This document shows positions 1 to 5,491 of a stretch of 5,491 nt of DNA, piece after piece. A model generated the notes under the pieces. That model saw only the letters and a list, made by a program, of their open reading frames with translations. It made no database searches and had not been told where the DNA came from. Made by a program: the position numbers and the translations under genes. The stretch is taken from the NCBI GenBank assembly GCA_938002625.1, contig CALLAD010000102.1, forward strand, positions 1 to 5,491, in the 5' to 3' direction. This DNA comes from an uncultured Aquificaceae bacterium (GTDB lineage Bacteria; Aquificota; Aquificia; Aquificales; Aquificaceae). The stretch's first letter is position 1. Each line of letters opens with the position of its first letter.

Positions 1-300
1 TTCTGAGCCAAAAACGTGGGGATGTCTTTCTATAAGCTTTTTATTCAAGCTCTTTATAACATCCCATATATCAAAGGCCTGCCTTTCCTTTGCTATCTGA
101 GAATGGAAAACCACCTGTAAAAGCAAGTCTCCAAGCTCCTCTCTAAGCTTTTTATCATCCTTTAATTCTATGGCTTCCAAAAGCTCATAAGCTTCTTCTA
201 TAAGGTATTTCTTCAAACTCTCGTGGGTTTGCTCTCTGTCCCAAGGACATTTGGCTCTTAGCTCTTCTATTATTTTTAAAAGCTCTTCAAAAGGGTTCAT
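1..300 (-). CDS. mazG: MazG-type nucleoside triphosphate pyrophosphohydrolase, C-terminus cut by window edge
   Basis: The reverse strand from 300 reads openly for 100 codons to the window edge, so this is the N-terminal part of a longer gene. The family hydrolyses (d)NTPs to NMP and pyrophosphate in the cytoplasm, usually for house-cleaning of aberrant nucleotides, and in some bacteria it affects (p)ppGpp levels. Visible hallmarks are CPWD at residues 18-21 followed by EQTHESL, the metal-binding EExxE at 35-39, and the ExxD at 55-58 within [13 protein letters not shown]. The spacing between the two acidic motifs fits the EExxE-(12-28)-ExxD rule. The start is ATG at 300-298. AGGA lies only 2 nt upstream, too close for a normal ribosome-binding site. 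The gene diverges from the plus-strand operon across 18 bp. Whether it has one or two MazG domains cannot be seen. Confidence 0.93.
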   Translation of the reverse strand, partial: MNPFEELLKIIEELRAKCPWDREQTHESLKKYLIEEAYELLEAIELKDDKKLREELGDLLLQVVFHSQIAKERQAFDIWDVIKSLNKKLIERHPHVFGSE

Positions 301-304
301 TGTC

Positions 305-315
305 CTATATTATAG
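305..315. promoter_or_regulatory. Palindromic -10-like element in the divergent gap (putative bidirectional promoter)
   Basis: The 11-mer CTATATTATAG is a perfect inverted repeat around its central T. It presents TATAAT on the minus strand (314-309) and TATATT on the plus strand (306-311). Initiation about 7 nt downstream would fall near 302 for mazG and near 318-319 for the plus-strand operon, giving leaderless or near-leaderless mRNAs. This agrees with the lack of a usable ribosome-binding site at either start. The -35 matches are weak: TTAAGG on the minus strand with a 17-bp spacer at 332-337, and nothing convincing on the plus strand. The role is inferred from sequence only. Confidence 0.42.
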
Positions 316-318
316 TCT

Positions 319-1536
319 ATGATAAGGGACGCCTTAAAGCTTCTGTTTTTGATAGTATCCTATAGCTTCATACTCCGCTACATTTCTACCTTTTCACCTT
401 ATCCCCTATTTCCTCAAGAGCCTGAGGATATTCTCATGCTCCTTGTCCTAAATTCAAGCCTTTACCTTTCTTGGCTTTTTGGCTACAAGGAGAAAACGGT
501 TATCTGGCTTGCTTATGTTTTCTTCCTTCAAATTATAGGATTCTCCATATTAAGACAAAATCCAGGAGTTATACTCCAGTTTACTCCGGCCTTTTTACTT
601 ACATTGCTCTTTATATGGCTTTTTGAATCACCCACAGAAAAAGAAGCAAGGCGGCTTGAAGAAAGTAAAAGAAAGCTTGAGGAGGAAATATTAAGAAATG
701 AAGAAGAGCAAAGAAGGCTTAGGGAACAAGTGGAGCTTTCAAGGGAATTAGTGGAAAGGCTAACAAAAGAAAAGGATTTTGTAGAAAAAGAGCTTAATAA
801 GCTAAAGGAAGAAGATATAACGCAAAGGCAAGCCTTAGAAAGGGAAAGGGAAGAACTAAGCAGAAAGCTTTTGGAAAGTCAAAGAAGACTTAAGGATTAT
901 ATGGAAAGACTTGAAAGGCTTGTTAAGGTGAATAGGGAGCTTTTTGAAATGCTTGAAATAATTCAGGAAAAAGAACCAAGGGGAGGTAAAGAAGAGCTTT
1001 CTAAACTCCGACAAGAAAGGAAAAAACTTTCAAAGGAGCTCCTTCAGATGCAAGAACTTTTGGAAGAGCTTTCAAGGGAGAATTCAGAGCTAAACAACAA
1101 ATATATAAACCTCTTGCAGGACTTTGAAAAACTAAAGAGAGAAAAAGACATAATAAGCCTTGAATTGGAAAAATTACAAGCCTCTTGGAAGGGTAGTAAG
1201 GAAATATATAAGGAATTTTTTGATCTCCTCTTTGAAAATCTTGAATTTGAGGAAAGAACCTTAAGGGAATACATGGAACTAAGCAGGGAAGCAAAAAGGG
1301 AATTTTTAAAAGAGCTTTTGCTTTTGAATATGAAGAGCTATGAAGATAAGTTTGAAAGCATGAGGGGTTTTAAAAACCTTTTCAAGCTAAAGCCTAAAGG
1401 AGGCAGGATATACTTTACCTTTGGAGAGAATAAAAGATGGAAAATTATAGGTATTCTTTGGGGAGAAGATGAAAAATCCAAGAGAAGGTATGCAAAAGAG
1501 CTTTTGGTAAAATATAAAGAAGGAGGAAATCAATGA
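319..1536 (+). CDS. Membrane-anchored long coiled-coil protein with a RelE/HigB-like C-terminal region
   Basis: This 405-residue protein is not one I can name. Its N-terminus has about four hydrophobic segments (roughly 5-24, 38-55, 60-78, 84-103). A highly charged Glu/Lys/Arg/Leu coiled coil follows, from about 105 to 290, so it is probably an inner-membrane protein with a long cytoplasmic stalk. Residues about 305-403 look globular. Helices ending around 336 precede LFKLKPKGGRIYFTF at 354-368, a strand IIGIL at 376-380, and a basic helix with KSKRRYAKELL at 386-396. The order of helices, Lys/Arg-Gly-Gly-Arg, strand, strand and basic helix resembles RelE/HigB/Gp49-like RNase toxins. That resemblance is read by eye, and no antitoxin is adjacent. 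The start is ATG 319: a TAG at 313-315 in frame blocks any earlier start, and no ribosome-binding site precedes it, so a leaderless transcript is plausible. Its stop overlaps the next ATG (ATGA). The organisation of membrane segment, coiled coil and RNA-related domain recalls RNase Y but is not homologous to it by anything visible. Confidence 0.8.
   Translation: MIRDALKLLFLIVSYSFILRYISTFSPYPLFPQEPEDILMLLVLNSSLYLSWLFGYKEKTVIWLAYVFFLQIIGFSILRQNPGVILQFTPAFLLTLLFIWLFESPTEKEARRLEESKRKLEEEILRNEEEQRRLREQVELSRELVERLTKEKDFVEKELNKLKEEDITQRQALEREREELSRKLLESQRRLKDYMERLERLVKVNRELFEMLEIIQEKEPRGGKEELSKLRQERKKLSKELLQMQELLEELSRENSELNNKYINLLQDFEKLKREKDIISLELEKLQASWKGSKEIYKEFFDLLFENLEFEERTLREYMELSREAKREFLKELLLLNMKSYEDKFESMRGFKNLFKLKPKGGRIYFTFGENKRWKIIGILWGEDEKSKRRYAKELLVKYKEGGNQ
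1521..1526 (+). promoter_or_regulatory. Strong ribosome-binding site AGGAGG for the 27-codon ORF
   Basis: AGGAGG lies inside the last codons of the membrane protein gene, 6 nt before ATG 1533. It is the only consensus Shine-Dalgarno sequence in the plus-strand operon. It points to the small ORF at 1533, not to the NYN gene, whose start is 86 nt further on. Confidence 0.8.
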
Positions 1537-1616
1537 AGAATTTAAAAAGCATAATTGAAAACCTACCTGTTTTTAGCTATTTAGGATTAACCTTCTTTAT
1601 GCGGTTTCCTCTATGA
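1533..1616 (+). CDS. Small 27-residue ORF, possible coupling peptide or remnant
   Basis: The ORF runs from ATG 1533 to TGA 1614-1616, begins MKNLKSIIENLPVFSYLGLT and ends FFMRFPL. Three sequence facts support translation: AGGAGG with 6-nt spacing, an ATGA overlap with the upstream gene's stop, and a second ATGA overlap with the downstream NYN start, which has no ribosome-binding site of its own. The peptide may therefore carry ribosomes to the NYN gene. The segment ENLPVFSYLGLTFF is amphipathic to hydrophobic and faintly resembles the N-terminus of AtpZ/AtpI-type small membrane proteins, so a truncated remnant is the main alternative. The next frame shows no continuation of such a protein. 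Function unknown. Confidence 0.6.
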   Translation: MKNLKSIIENLPVFSYLGLTFFMRFPL

Positions 1617-2209
1617 ACCATGAAAGGGTGGTGATATTCATAGATGGCTCAAACCTCTTTCATGCCATTAGGTATATGAACATAAAGATTGACTATCAAA
1701 AGCTTATTAGTTTTCTAAGGGAGGACAGAAAGCTTATAAGGGCCTATTTTTATGGTGCTATCCCCCAAGAAAAGGACATAAAGAAAAACAGCCCAGAATG
1801 GGAAAGCTACATAAGGCAAAGAAGATTCCTTGAAGAACTATCCCTAAGTGGTATAAAAGTAAAATTGGCAAAATTAAGGAAGCTTCCATCCGGAGAATAC
1901 ATAGAGAAAGAAGTGGATATAATGCTTGCAACCGATATGTTAAGCATGGCTTATATGAATGTTTTTGATACGGCCGTCCTTGTGAGCGGTGATAGTGATT
2001 TTTCCTATACGGTGGAGGAAGTGCAAAGAATAGGCAAAAGGGTGGAAAATGCCTCCTTTAAAAGAACAAGCTCCTATCATCTTCGTAAAATCTGCGATAG
2101 ATTCTTGCTTTTGGATGATTACTTGGATAGGTTCACAGTGGAGGAAAAGCTGGAGGTAACGCAAGAGCTGAGCTTTTGGGAAAGAGTAAAAAGGCTATGG
2201 AAGAAATAA
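1613..2209 (+). CDS. NYN-domain protein (LabA/DUF88-like, PIN-fold putative ribonuclease)
   Basis: This 198-residue protein is a single NYN domain plus a short charged tail. NYN domains share the PIN/FLAP-nuclease fold and are thought to cleave RNA with metal ions bound by a cluster of aspartates. The visible acidic residues are D11 with N14 in IDGSN, D102 in KEVDIMLATDM, D108, and D127 and D129 in SGDSDF. All the positions expected for catalysis are present, so it is probably active. SFKRTSSYHLRKICDRFLLLDD near 148-169 matches the family's C-terminal strand and helix. No signal peptide or membrane segment is seen, so it should be cytosolic. ATG 1613 overlaps the preceding small ORF by 4 nt, has no ribosome-binding site, and an in-frame TAG at 1574-1576 with no start codon after it rules out extension. 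Expression probably depends on coupling. The 3' end overlaps ribF by 13 nt. Its RNA substrate is unknown. Confidence 0.88.
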   Translation: MNHERVVIFIDGSNLFHAIRYMNIKIDYQKLISFLREDRKLIRAYFYGAIPQEKDIKKNSPEWESYIRQRRFLEELSLSGIKVKLAKLRKLPSGEYIEKEVDIMLATDMLSMAYMNVFDTAVLVSGDSDFSYTVEEVQRIGKRVENASFKRTSSYHLRKICDRFLLLDDYLDRFTVEEKLEVTQELSFWERVKRLWKK

Positions 2210-3141
2210 TTTACTTAAGAACAAGCCATAGCGATTGTCCGAAATCTTTCAAGTGCATAGAGGGTGAGGAGGAAGATACCATAATAACCATAGGCAACTT
2301 TGACGGCGTACATCTTGGCCATAGGTCCTTATTTAGAAGGGTAAGGGAAATAAGTAAGGAAAGAGGATTAAAGAGTATAGCCCTTTCCTTTTATCCCCAT
2401 CCAATAAAGGTTTTATCACCTTTTCAAGCACCCTGCGAGCTTACCACCCCTCACGAAAGAGCAGAGCTTATAAGGAAAGAAGGTATTGATAGGGTTATTT
2501 TTATTAGGTTTGATAAAAAATTTTCAACTCTTAGGGCGGAGGATTTTATAAGAGAAATTATCCATCAAAGGCTTAGGGCTAAGTATCTCGTTATAGGCTA
2601 TGATTGGAGGTTTGGATACAAAAGGGAAGGAGAAATAGAACTGGCAAAGGAAATGGGAAGGGAGCTTGGCTTTGAAGTGGAGGAATTACAAGCCTATAAA
2701 GTAAACGGCCATGTGGTAAGCAGCACCCTTATAAGAAGACTTTTGCATATGGGAAGAATAGAAGAGGCTTCTTTGTATCTTGGAAAGAATTACTTCATAA
2801 AAAGAAAAGTAATAAAGGGAGAAGGAAGGGGATCTTCCCTTGGATTTCCTACGGCAAACTTTGAAAATACAGAAAACCTATGCCTAAGGGAGGGCGTTTA
2901 TGCCGTAAGGGTAGAGGATCAATTCTTTGGTGTAGCCAACTACGGCAAAAGGCCGACCTTTGAAGGTAAAAGGAAAGTGTTAGAGGTTCATATCATCGGC
3001 TTTAATGGAAATCTTAGGGGTAAGCTTTTAAAGGTGGAATTTTTAAAGTTTTTAAGGGAAGAAAGAAAATTCCCAAGCCCAAAGGAATTGATAAAACAAA
3101 TAGAGGAAGATATATTAGAAGTGAAAAAATTATTCCTCTGA
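2197..3141 (+). CDS. ribF: Bifunctional riboflavin kinase / FMN adenylyltransferase (FAD synthetase)
   Basis: This cytosolic enzyme phosphorylates riboflavin to FMN and adenylates FMN to FAD. The product is 314 residues, normal for the family. The N-terminal nucleotidyltransferase half shows GNFDGVHLGH (33-42), FYPHP (65-69), GYDWRFGYKREG (134-145) and SSTLIRRLL (175-183). The C-terminal kinase half shows GEGRGSSLGFPTANF (208-222), GVANYGKRPTF (245-255), the expected catalytic Glu at 263 in LEVH, and a closing RKFPSPKELIKQIEED. One oddity is that the usual acidic residue after that Glu motif (DF in most homologues) is Gly in IIGFNG. ATG 2197 is preferred, with AAGG just upstream and a 13-nt overlap with the NYN gene. 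A TTG at 2176 would add seven unremarkable residues. It is last in the operon, and its stop overlaps the convergent gene's stop. Confidence 0.96.
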   Translation: MEEIIYLRTSHSDCPKSFKCIEGEEEDTIITIGNFDGVHLGHRSLFRRVREISKERGLKSIALSFYPHPIKVLSPFQAPCELTTPHERAELIRKEGIDRVIFIRFDKKFSTLRAEDFIREIIHQRLRAKYLVIGYDWRFGYKREGEIELAKEMGRELGFEVEELQAYKVNGHVVSSTLIRRLLHMGRIEEASLYLGKNYFIKRKVIKGEGRGSSLGFPTANFENTENLCLREGVYAVRVEDQFFGVANYGKRPTFEGKRKVLEVHIIGFNGNLRGKLLKVEFLKFLREERKFPSPKELIKQIEEDILEVKKLFL

Positions 3142-3399
3142 ATAGCCTATGTATACCACCTTACCATTTTCCAAAAGACCAAAGGATTTTTCCATCTTAT
3201 CCCTAAGGCCCTTTTTATTTTCTAAGAAATCCTTTAATGTTTTTGGTTCACCATGGGCTCTTAGCATATGCTCCTTTACCTCTCCATTATCAAAGTGTAT
3301 CCTAACTGGTAAACAATAAAACTTTGAATTTTCACCATCGTGGCATCTATGGATTTCACCTACCACCTCGATGCTTAAACTTTTTGCCACTATTTTCAT
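3130..3399 (-). CDS. Small uncharacterised His/Cys-containing protein
   Basis: This 89-residue soluble protein is not one I recognise. It has an N-terminal strand-like stretch MKIVAKSLSIEVV, then HRCH at 17-20, C29, H35 in RIHFDNGEV, H44 and H49, a Lys-rich helix (about 53-72), and a closing beta-like GKVVYIGYSEE. The clustered His/Cys residues could bind a metal, but no named motif fits. The start is uncertain. ATG 3399 lies 11 nt after the regulator's stop. An in-frame ATG at 3444 would add 15 residues that overlap the regulator's coding end. Neither has a clear ribosome-binding site, so coupling to the regulator is likely. It is the distal gene of the minus-strand operon, and its stop overlaps the ribF stop. 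Confidence 0.72.
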   Translation of the reverse strand: MKIVAKSLSIEVVGEIHRCHDGENSKFYCLPVRIHFDNGEVKEHMLRAHGEPKTLKDFLENKKGLRDKMEKSFGLLENGKVVYIGYSEE

Positions 3400-3410
3400 G
3401 GGAAGATATT

Positions 3411-4973
3411 TTAACTTATTCCAAGTTCTTTTAGTTTTCTCCATAGTGTGGTTCTATGCATTCCTAAAATTTTTGCCGCTAAGCTTCTATTTCCACCCAC
3501 TTGCTCAAGAACTCTTTTTATCCTCTCTCTTTCTTCCATTACATGAGCACGGCTTAGATCCATGTCAAGGGATAGATCCTCGGGTTTTATAAGACTTCCT
3601 TTGCAAGTTATAATGGCATGCTCAATAATGTTCTCCAGCTCCCTTATATTACCCGGAAAGCTGTAAGATAGGAGAAGCTTCATAGCTTCTGAACTTATGC
3701 CTTTTATCCTTTTGGAGTACTTTTTAGAATACTTGTCTATGAAATAACCTACCAATAGGGATATGTCCTCTCTTCTTTCCCTTAGGGGTGGAAGATGGAG
3801 TTTTACTACGTTTAGTCTATAGTATAAATCCTCCCTGAATTGTCCTTGTCTTACAAGCTCTTTTAAGTCTTTATTTGTGGAAGCTATTATGCGTATATTA
3901 GCTCTCCTTGTTTTTGTATCTCCAAGCCTTTCAAATTCCTTTTCTTGGACAAGGTGCAAGATTTTTGCTTGTAAGGAAAGGGGCATCTCTCCTATCTCAT
4001 CCAAAAAGAGGGTTCCACCTTCTGCCAGTTCTACCTTTCCAGGTTTATCCTTTATGGCACCAGTAAAAGCTCCCCTAACATATCCAAAGAGCTCTGCCTC
4101 CAATAGGCCTTCTGGTATGGCACTACAATTAACCTTGATAAAGGGACCATCCCTTCTTGGTGAAAGGTAATGTATATACTTGGCAAGAAGGTTTTTACCC
4201 GTACCCGTTTCACCCTCTATTAAAACATTCACGTCATAATCTGCAACAGCTCTTGCCATGTCCAGAACCCTTTGAAAGGCTGGGCTTTTTGTTATTATGG
4301 TCTCCTCCTCTCTAAGGTCACAAAGAGCTACTTCTCTTACCACATAAAGGGACACTACATAGCCAAAGCCAGAGGTCATAGGTGAGATTAAAAGGGATGC
4401 CTTTTCCTTTCCGCACGGCGTTTCTACGTATATGTCAGCCCTTTCTCCTTCTGGTGGCAGTTCCTCAAGGGATAGGTTTATAAGGTCCTTTATGTTTTTC
4501 CCCACCAAGCTTTTTTCTTCCTCTCTGCATAGCATTCTACCCGCAACCTTGTTATGCTCCACCACTTTTCCTTCTGTATCAAGCACCAATATAGCTTCCA
4601 CTATGGAGTTTAGTATGGTTTCTTTATAAGTCCTCTGTCGCTCCGCTTCTACTATACAATGAACCACGTTGCTAACATCCCTGAAAACCTCCAAAACACC
4701 CATAAATTTGCCCTTTTTGTACAAGGGAGACATGCTCCAGCATACATGTTTTGAGTTCTTTAAAGCAATATCATAAACCTGAACTCCCTCACCCTCCTCT
4801 TTTACGTAATTGAAAGGACAGCTTGCACATATAGAGAAAAGGCCTCTACATTCCTTACCTACAACATTATCACCTATGAGCTCCGTGACAGACCTATTGG
4901 CGTATACTACCCTAAAATTCTCATCTATAACAAGAACACCGTCAAAAAGGTTTTCAAAGATGGAGAAATCCAT
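3411..4973 (-). CDS. Sigma-54-dependent transcriptional activator with two N-terminal PAS domains
   Basis: This 520-residue bacterial enhancer-binding protein hydrolyses ATP to remodel sigma-54 RNA polymerase. Domains in order: PAS 1 (about 3-105, starting NLFDGVLVIDENFRVVYANR), PAS 2 (about 115-215, NSIVEAILVLDTEGKVVEHN), AAA+ domain (about 225-455) and a Fis-type helix-turn-helix (about 481-520). AAA+ motifs are intact: Walker A GETGTGK 254-260, the sigma-54 contact loop GAFTGA 301-306, Walker B GGTLFLDE 319-326, sensor I ASTN 364-367, FREDLYYRLNV 379-389 and sensor II NIRELEN 442-448. It is therefore a full activator, not one of the GAFTGA-less repressor-like variants. There is no receiver domain, so sensing is probably direct through the PAS domains. 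PAS 1 carries C42, C49, C52 and later C78, which could hold a metal or redox group. The start ATG is 7 nt after the SCP2 stop without a clear ribosome-binding site. Its target promoters are not visible here. Confidence 0.95.
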   Translation of the reverse strand: MDFSIFENLFDGVLVIDENFRVVYANRSVTELIGDNVVGKECRGLFSICASCPFNYVKEEGEGVQVYDIALKNSKHVCWSMSPLYKKGKFMGVLEVFRDVSNVVHCIVEAERQRTYKETILNSIVEAILVLDTEGKVVEHNKVAGRMLCREEEKSLVGKNIKDLINLSLEELPPEGERADIYVETPCGKEKASLLISPMTSGFGYVVSLYVVREVALCDLREEETIITKSPAFQRVLDMARAVADYDVNVLIEGETGTGKNLLAKYIHYLSPRRDGPFIKVNCSAIPEGLLEAELFGYVRGAFTGAIKDKPGKVELAEGGTLFLDEIGEMPLSLQAKILHLVQEKEFERLGDTKTRRANIRIIASTNKDLKELVRQGQFREDLYYRLNVVKLHLPPLRERREDISLLVGYFIDKYSKKYSKRIKGISSEAMKLLLSYSFPGNIRELENIIEHAIITCKGSLIKPEDLSLDMDLSRAHVMEERERIKRVLEQVGGNRSLAAKILGMHRTTLWRKLKELGIS

Positions 4974-4980
4974 AAGGTTA

Positions 4981-5367
4981 TTATAAATTCCAGTCGGTAG
5001 CTACTGTAGACATCATGCGTAGACTCTCCTCAAAGGCGCCCATATACTTCATAGCCGTTATCATAGAACCCTTGAATTTTAACCTTTTAGTAAGCATGGC
5101 AGCTCTTGGCCCCATCTCTCCAGTTGCCAACTTCTTCCAGTTTTCTAAGCTTGCCCAAAGCTCAAAGTCATACTTTTTATTATCGGCCTTGCCCGCGGAT
5201 TTAGCTATTCCCTTCTCAACTATGAGCTCCACAGCATCTTCATCCTTCCCTTCCACATAGTACTTTATACTGGCGGAGAAGTCCTTTAGCTCTCTTTTTA
5301 ATTTTTCGTTTTTATTCCATTCGTCGGCATATGCTTTTATCCATTCTTCAGAAAGAAATTTATACAT
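4981..5367 (-). CDS. SCP2 sterol-binding-domain protein (putative lipid/acyl carrier)
   Basis: The 128-residue protein is a stand-alone SCP2-like domain, a fold with a hydrophobic tunnel that binds sterols, fatty acids or acyl-CoA. Support includes FLSEEWIKAYADEWNKN at the start, a central beta region (about 30-75), LENWKKLATGEMGPRAAMLT at 74-93, and the typical KFKGSMITAMKYMGAFEESL at 97-116. Family length (100-130) matches and no signal peptide is seen, so it is likely cytosolic. Bacteria of this kind generally lack sterols, so the ligand is probably another lipid. That is inference. ATG 5367 has AGGAGG 6 nt upstream. It is the first gene of the minus-strand operon and precedes the sigma-54 activator by 7 nt, which suggests linked function. 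Confidence 0.85.
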   Translation of the reverse strand: MYKFLSEEWIKAYADEWNKNEKLKRELKDFSASIKYYVEGKDEDAVELIVEKGIAKSAGKADNKKYDFELWASLENWKKLATGEMGPRAAMLTKRLKFKGSMITAMKYMGAFEESLRMMSTVATDWNL

Positions 5368-5373
5368 AAGAAA

Positions 5374-5379
5374 CCTCCT
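5374..5379 (-). promoter_or_regulatory. Ribosome-binding site AGGAGG of the SCP2 gene
   Basis: AGGAGG on the minus strand lies 6 nt before the ATG at 5367 and fixes that start. It follows directly after the U-tract of the upstream terminator, so no space is left between terminator and ribosome-binding site. Confidence 0.85.
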
Positions 5380-5417
5380 AAAAAATAAAAAAAGGGCAGG
5401 TTTTTACCCGCCCTTTT
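5380..5417 (-). terminator. Intrinsic terminator of the upstream gene, read on the minus strand
   Basis: The stem pairs 5394-5401 (GGGCAGGT) with 5406-5413 (ACCCGCCC) around a TTTT loop, and A5390-5393 with T5414-5417 extends it. The A5398/C5409 mismatch on the plus strand becomes a G-U wobble in minus-strand RNA. There the stem is followed by seven U, one A and six more U. Both facts point to minus-strand function. It ends the gene stopping at 5431. A weak promoter-like pair, TTGAAG (5424-5429) and TAAAAA (5401-5406) 17 bp apart, overlaps it on the same strand. Confidence 0.85.
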
Positions 5418-5430
5418 GTACAACTTCAAT

Positions 5431-5491
5431 TTACTTTCCAGCCTCTTCCCTCAAAGCTTTAAAGACTTCATTGAAGGATGCTTCATCGTTA
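5431..5491 (-). CDS. 3' end of an unidentified gene, N-terminus outside window
   Basis: The minus strand entering from the right edge reads 19 codons to TAA at 5431-5433, giving NDEASFNEVFKALREEAGK. The frame is supported by the terminator sitting 13 nt after the stop, and by the same codon habits as its neighbours. The peptide is a charged, probably helical C-terminus, too short to assign to a family. Confidence 0.65.
   Translation of the reverse strand, partial: NDEASFNEVFKALREEAGK

Noticed and set aside
31..155. Repeated AAGCTTTTTAT words on the left edge
   Set aside because: They are recurrent Lys-Lys-Leu codons (AAAAAGCTT on the coding strand) in mazG, and the spacing is irregular.
1001..1294. 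Open frames on the minus strand under the coiled-coil gene
   Set aside because: They are shadows of a Glu/Lys-rich coding strand. The translations are low-complexity and lack a ribosome-binding site.
640..1350. Strong purine bias on the plus strand, possible repeat
   Set aside because: It is explained by Glu/Lys/Arg codons of the coiled coil. No regular nucleotide repeat unit was seen.
2176..2196. TTG at 2176 as the ribF start
   Set aside because: It adds seven residues not expected in RibF. ATG 2197 has AAGG upstream and gives normal length.
4118..4135. TGGCAC resembling the -24 box of a sigma-54 promoter
   Set aside because: It lies inside the activator's coding sequence and has no TTGC -12 box at the required spacing.
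3877..4170. Plus-strand open frames opposite the sigma-54 activator (also 4432-4629) and opposite the SCP2 gene (5015-5260)
   Set aside because: They lie opposite well-supported coding sequence with clear family motifs. The products are Ser-rich antisense translations with no recognisable features.

Overview
The window probably comes from a thermophilic bacterium, most likely of the Aquificota (Hydrogenobacter/Thermocrinis-like). This is inferred from composition: low GC, heavy AGA/AGG and ATA codon use, Lys/Glu-rich proteins and almost no intergenic space. No rRNA, tRNA, CRISPR array or mobile element is visible.

Layout. The left edge (1-300, minus) holds the N-terminal 100 residues of a MazG-type nucleotide pyrophosphohydrolase. 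An 18-bp divergent gap with a palindromic -10-like element separates it from a plus-strand operon (319-3141). That operon encodes a four-helix membrane protein with a long coiled coil and a RelE/HigB-like C-terminal end, a 27-codon ORF behind a strong ribosome-binding site, a NYN-domain (PIN-like) putative ribonuclease, and RibF (riboflavin kinase/FAD synthetase). All junctions overlap by 4-13 bases, which suggests translational coupling.

The right half is a minus-strand operon read from 5367 down to 3130. It encodes an SCP2-type lipid-carrier protein, a sigma-54-dependent activator with two PAS domains, and a small uncharacterised His/Cys-containing protein whose stop codon overlaps the ribF stop convergently. 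Upstream of the SCP2 gene lie a strong minus-strand intrinsic terminator and the last 19 codons of an unidentified gene.

The most unusual part is the plus-strand operon. It places a membrane-tethered coiled-coil protein with a possible RelE-like RNase fold, a hidden coupling ORF and a NYN nuclease directly ahead of an essential cofactor gene. A membrane-anchored RNA-processing module, loosely like RNase Y in layout, is a hypothesis only. The minus-strand operon pairs a lipid-carrier protein with a putative sensor-activator, but no sigma-54 promoter was found in the window, so its targets are unknown.
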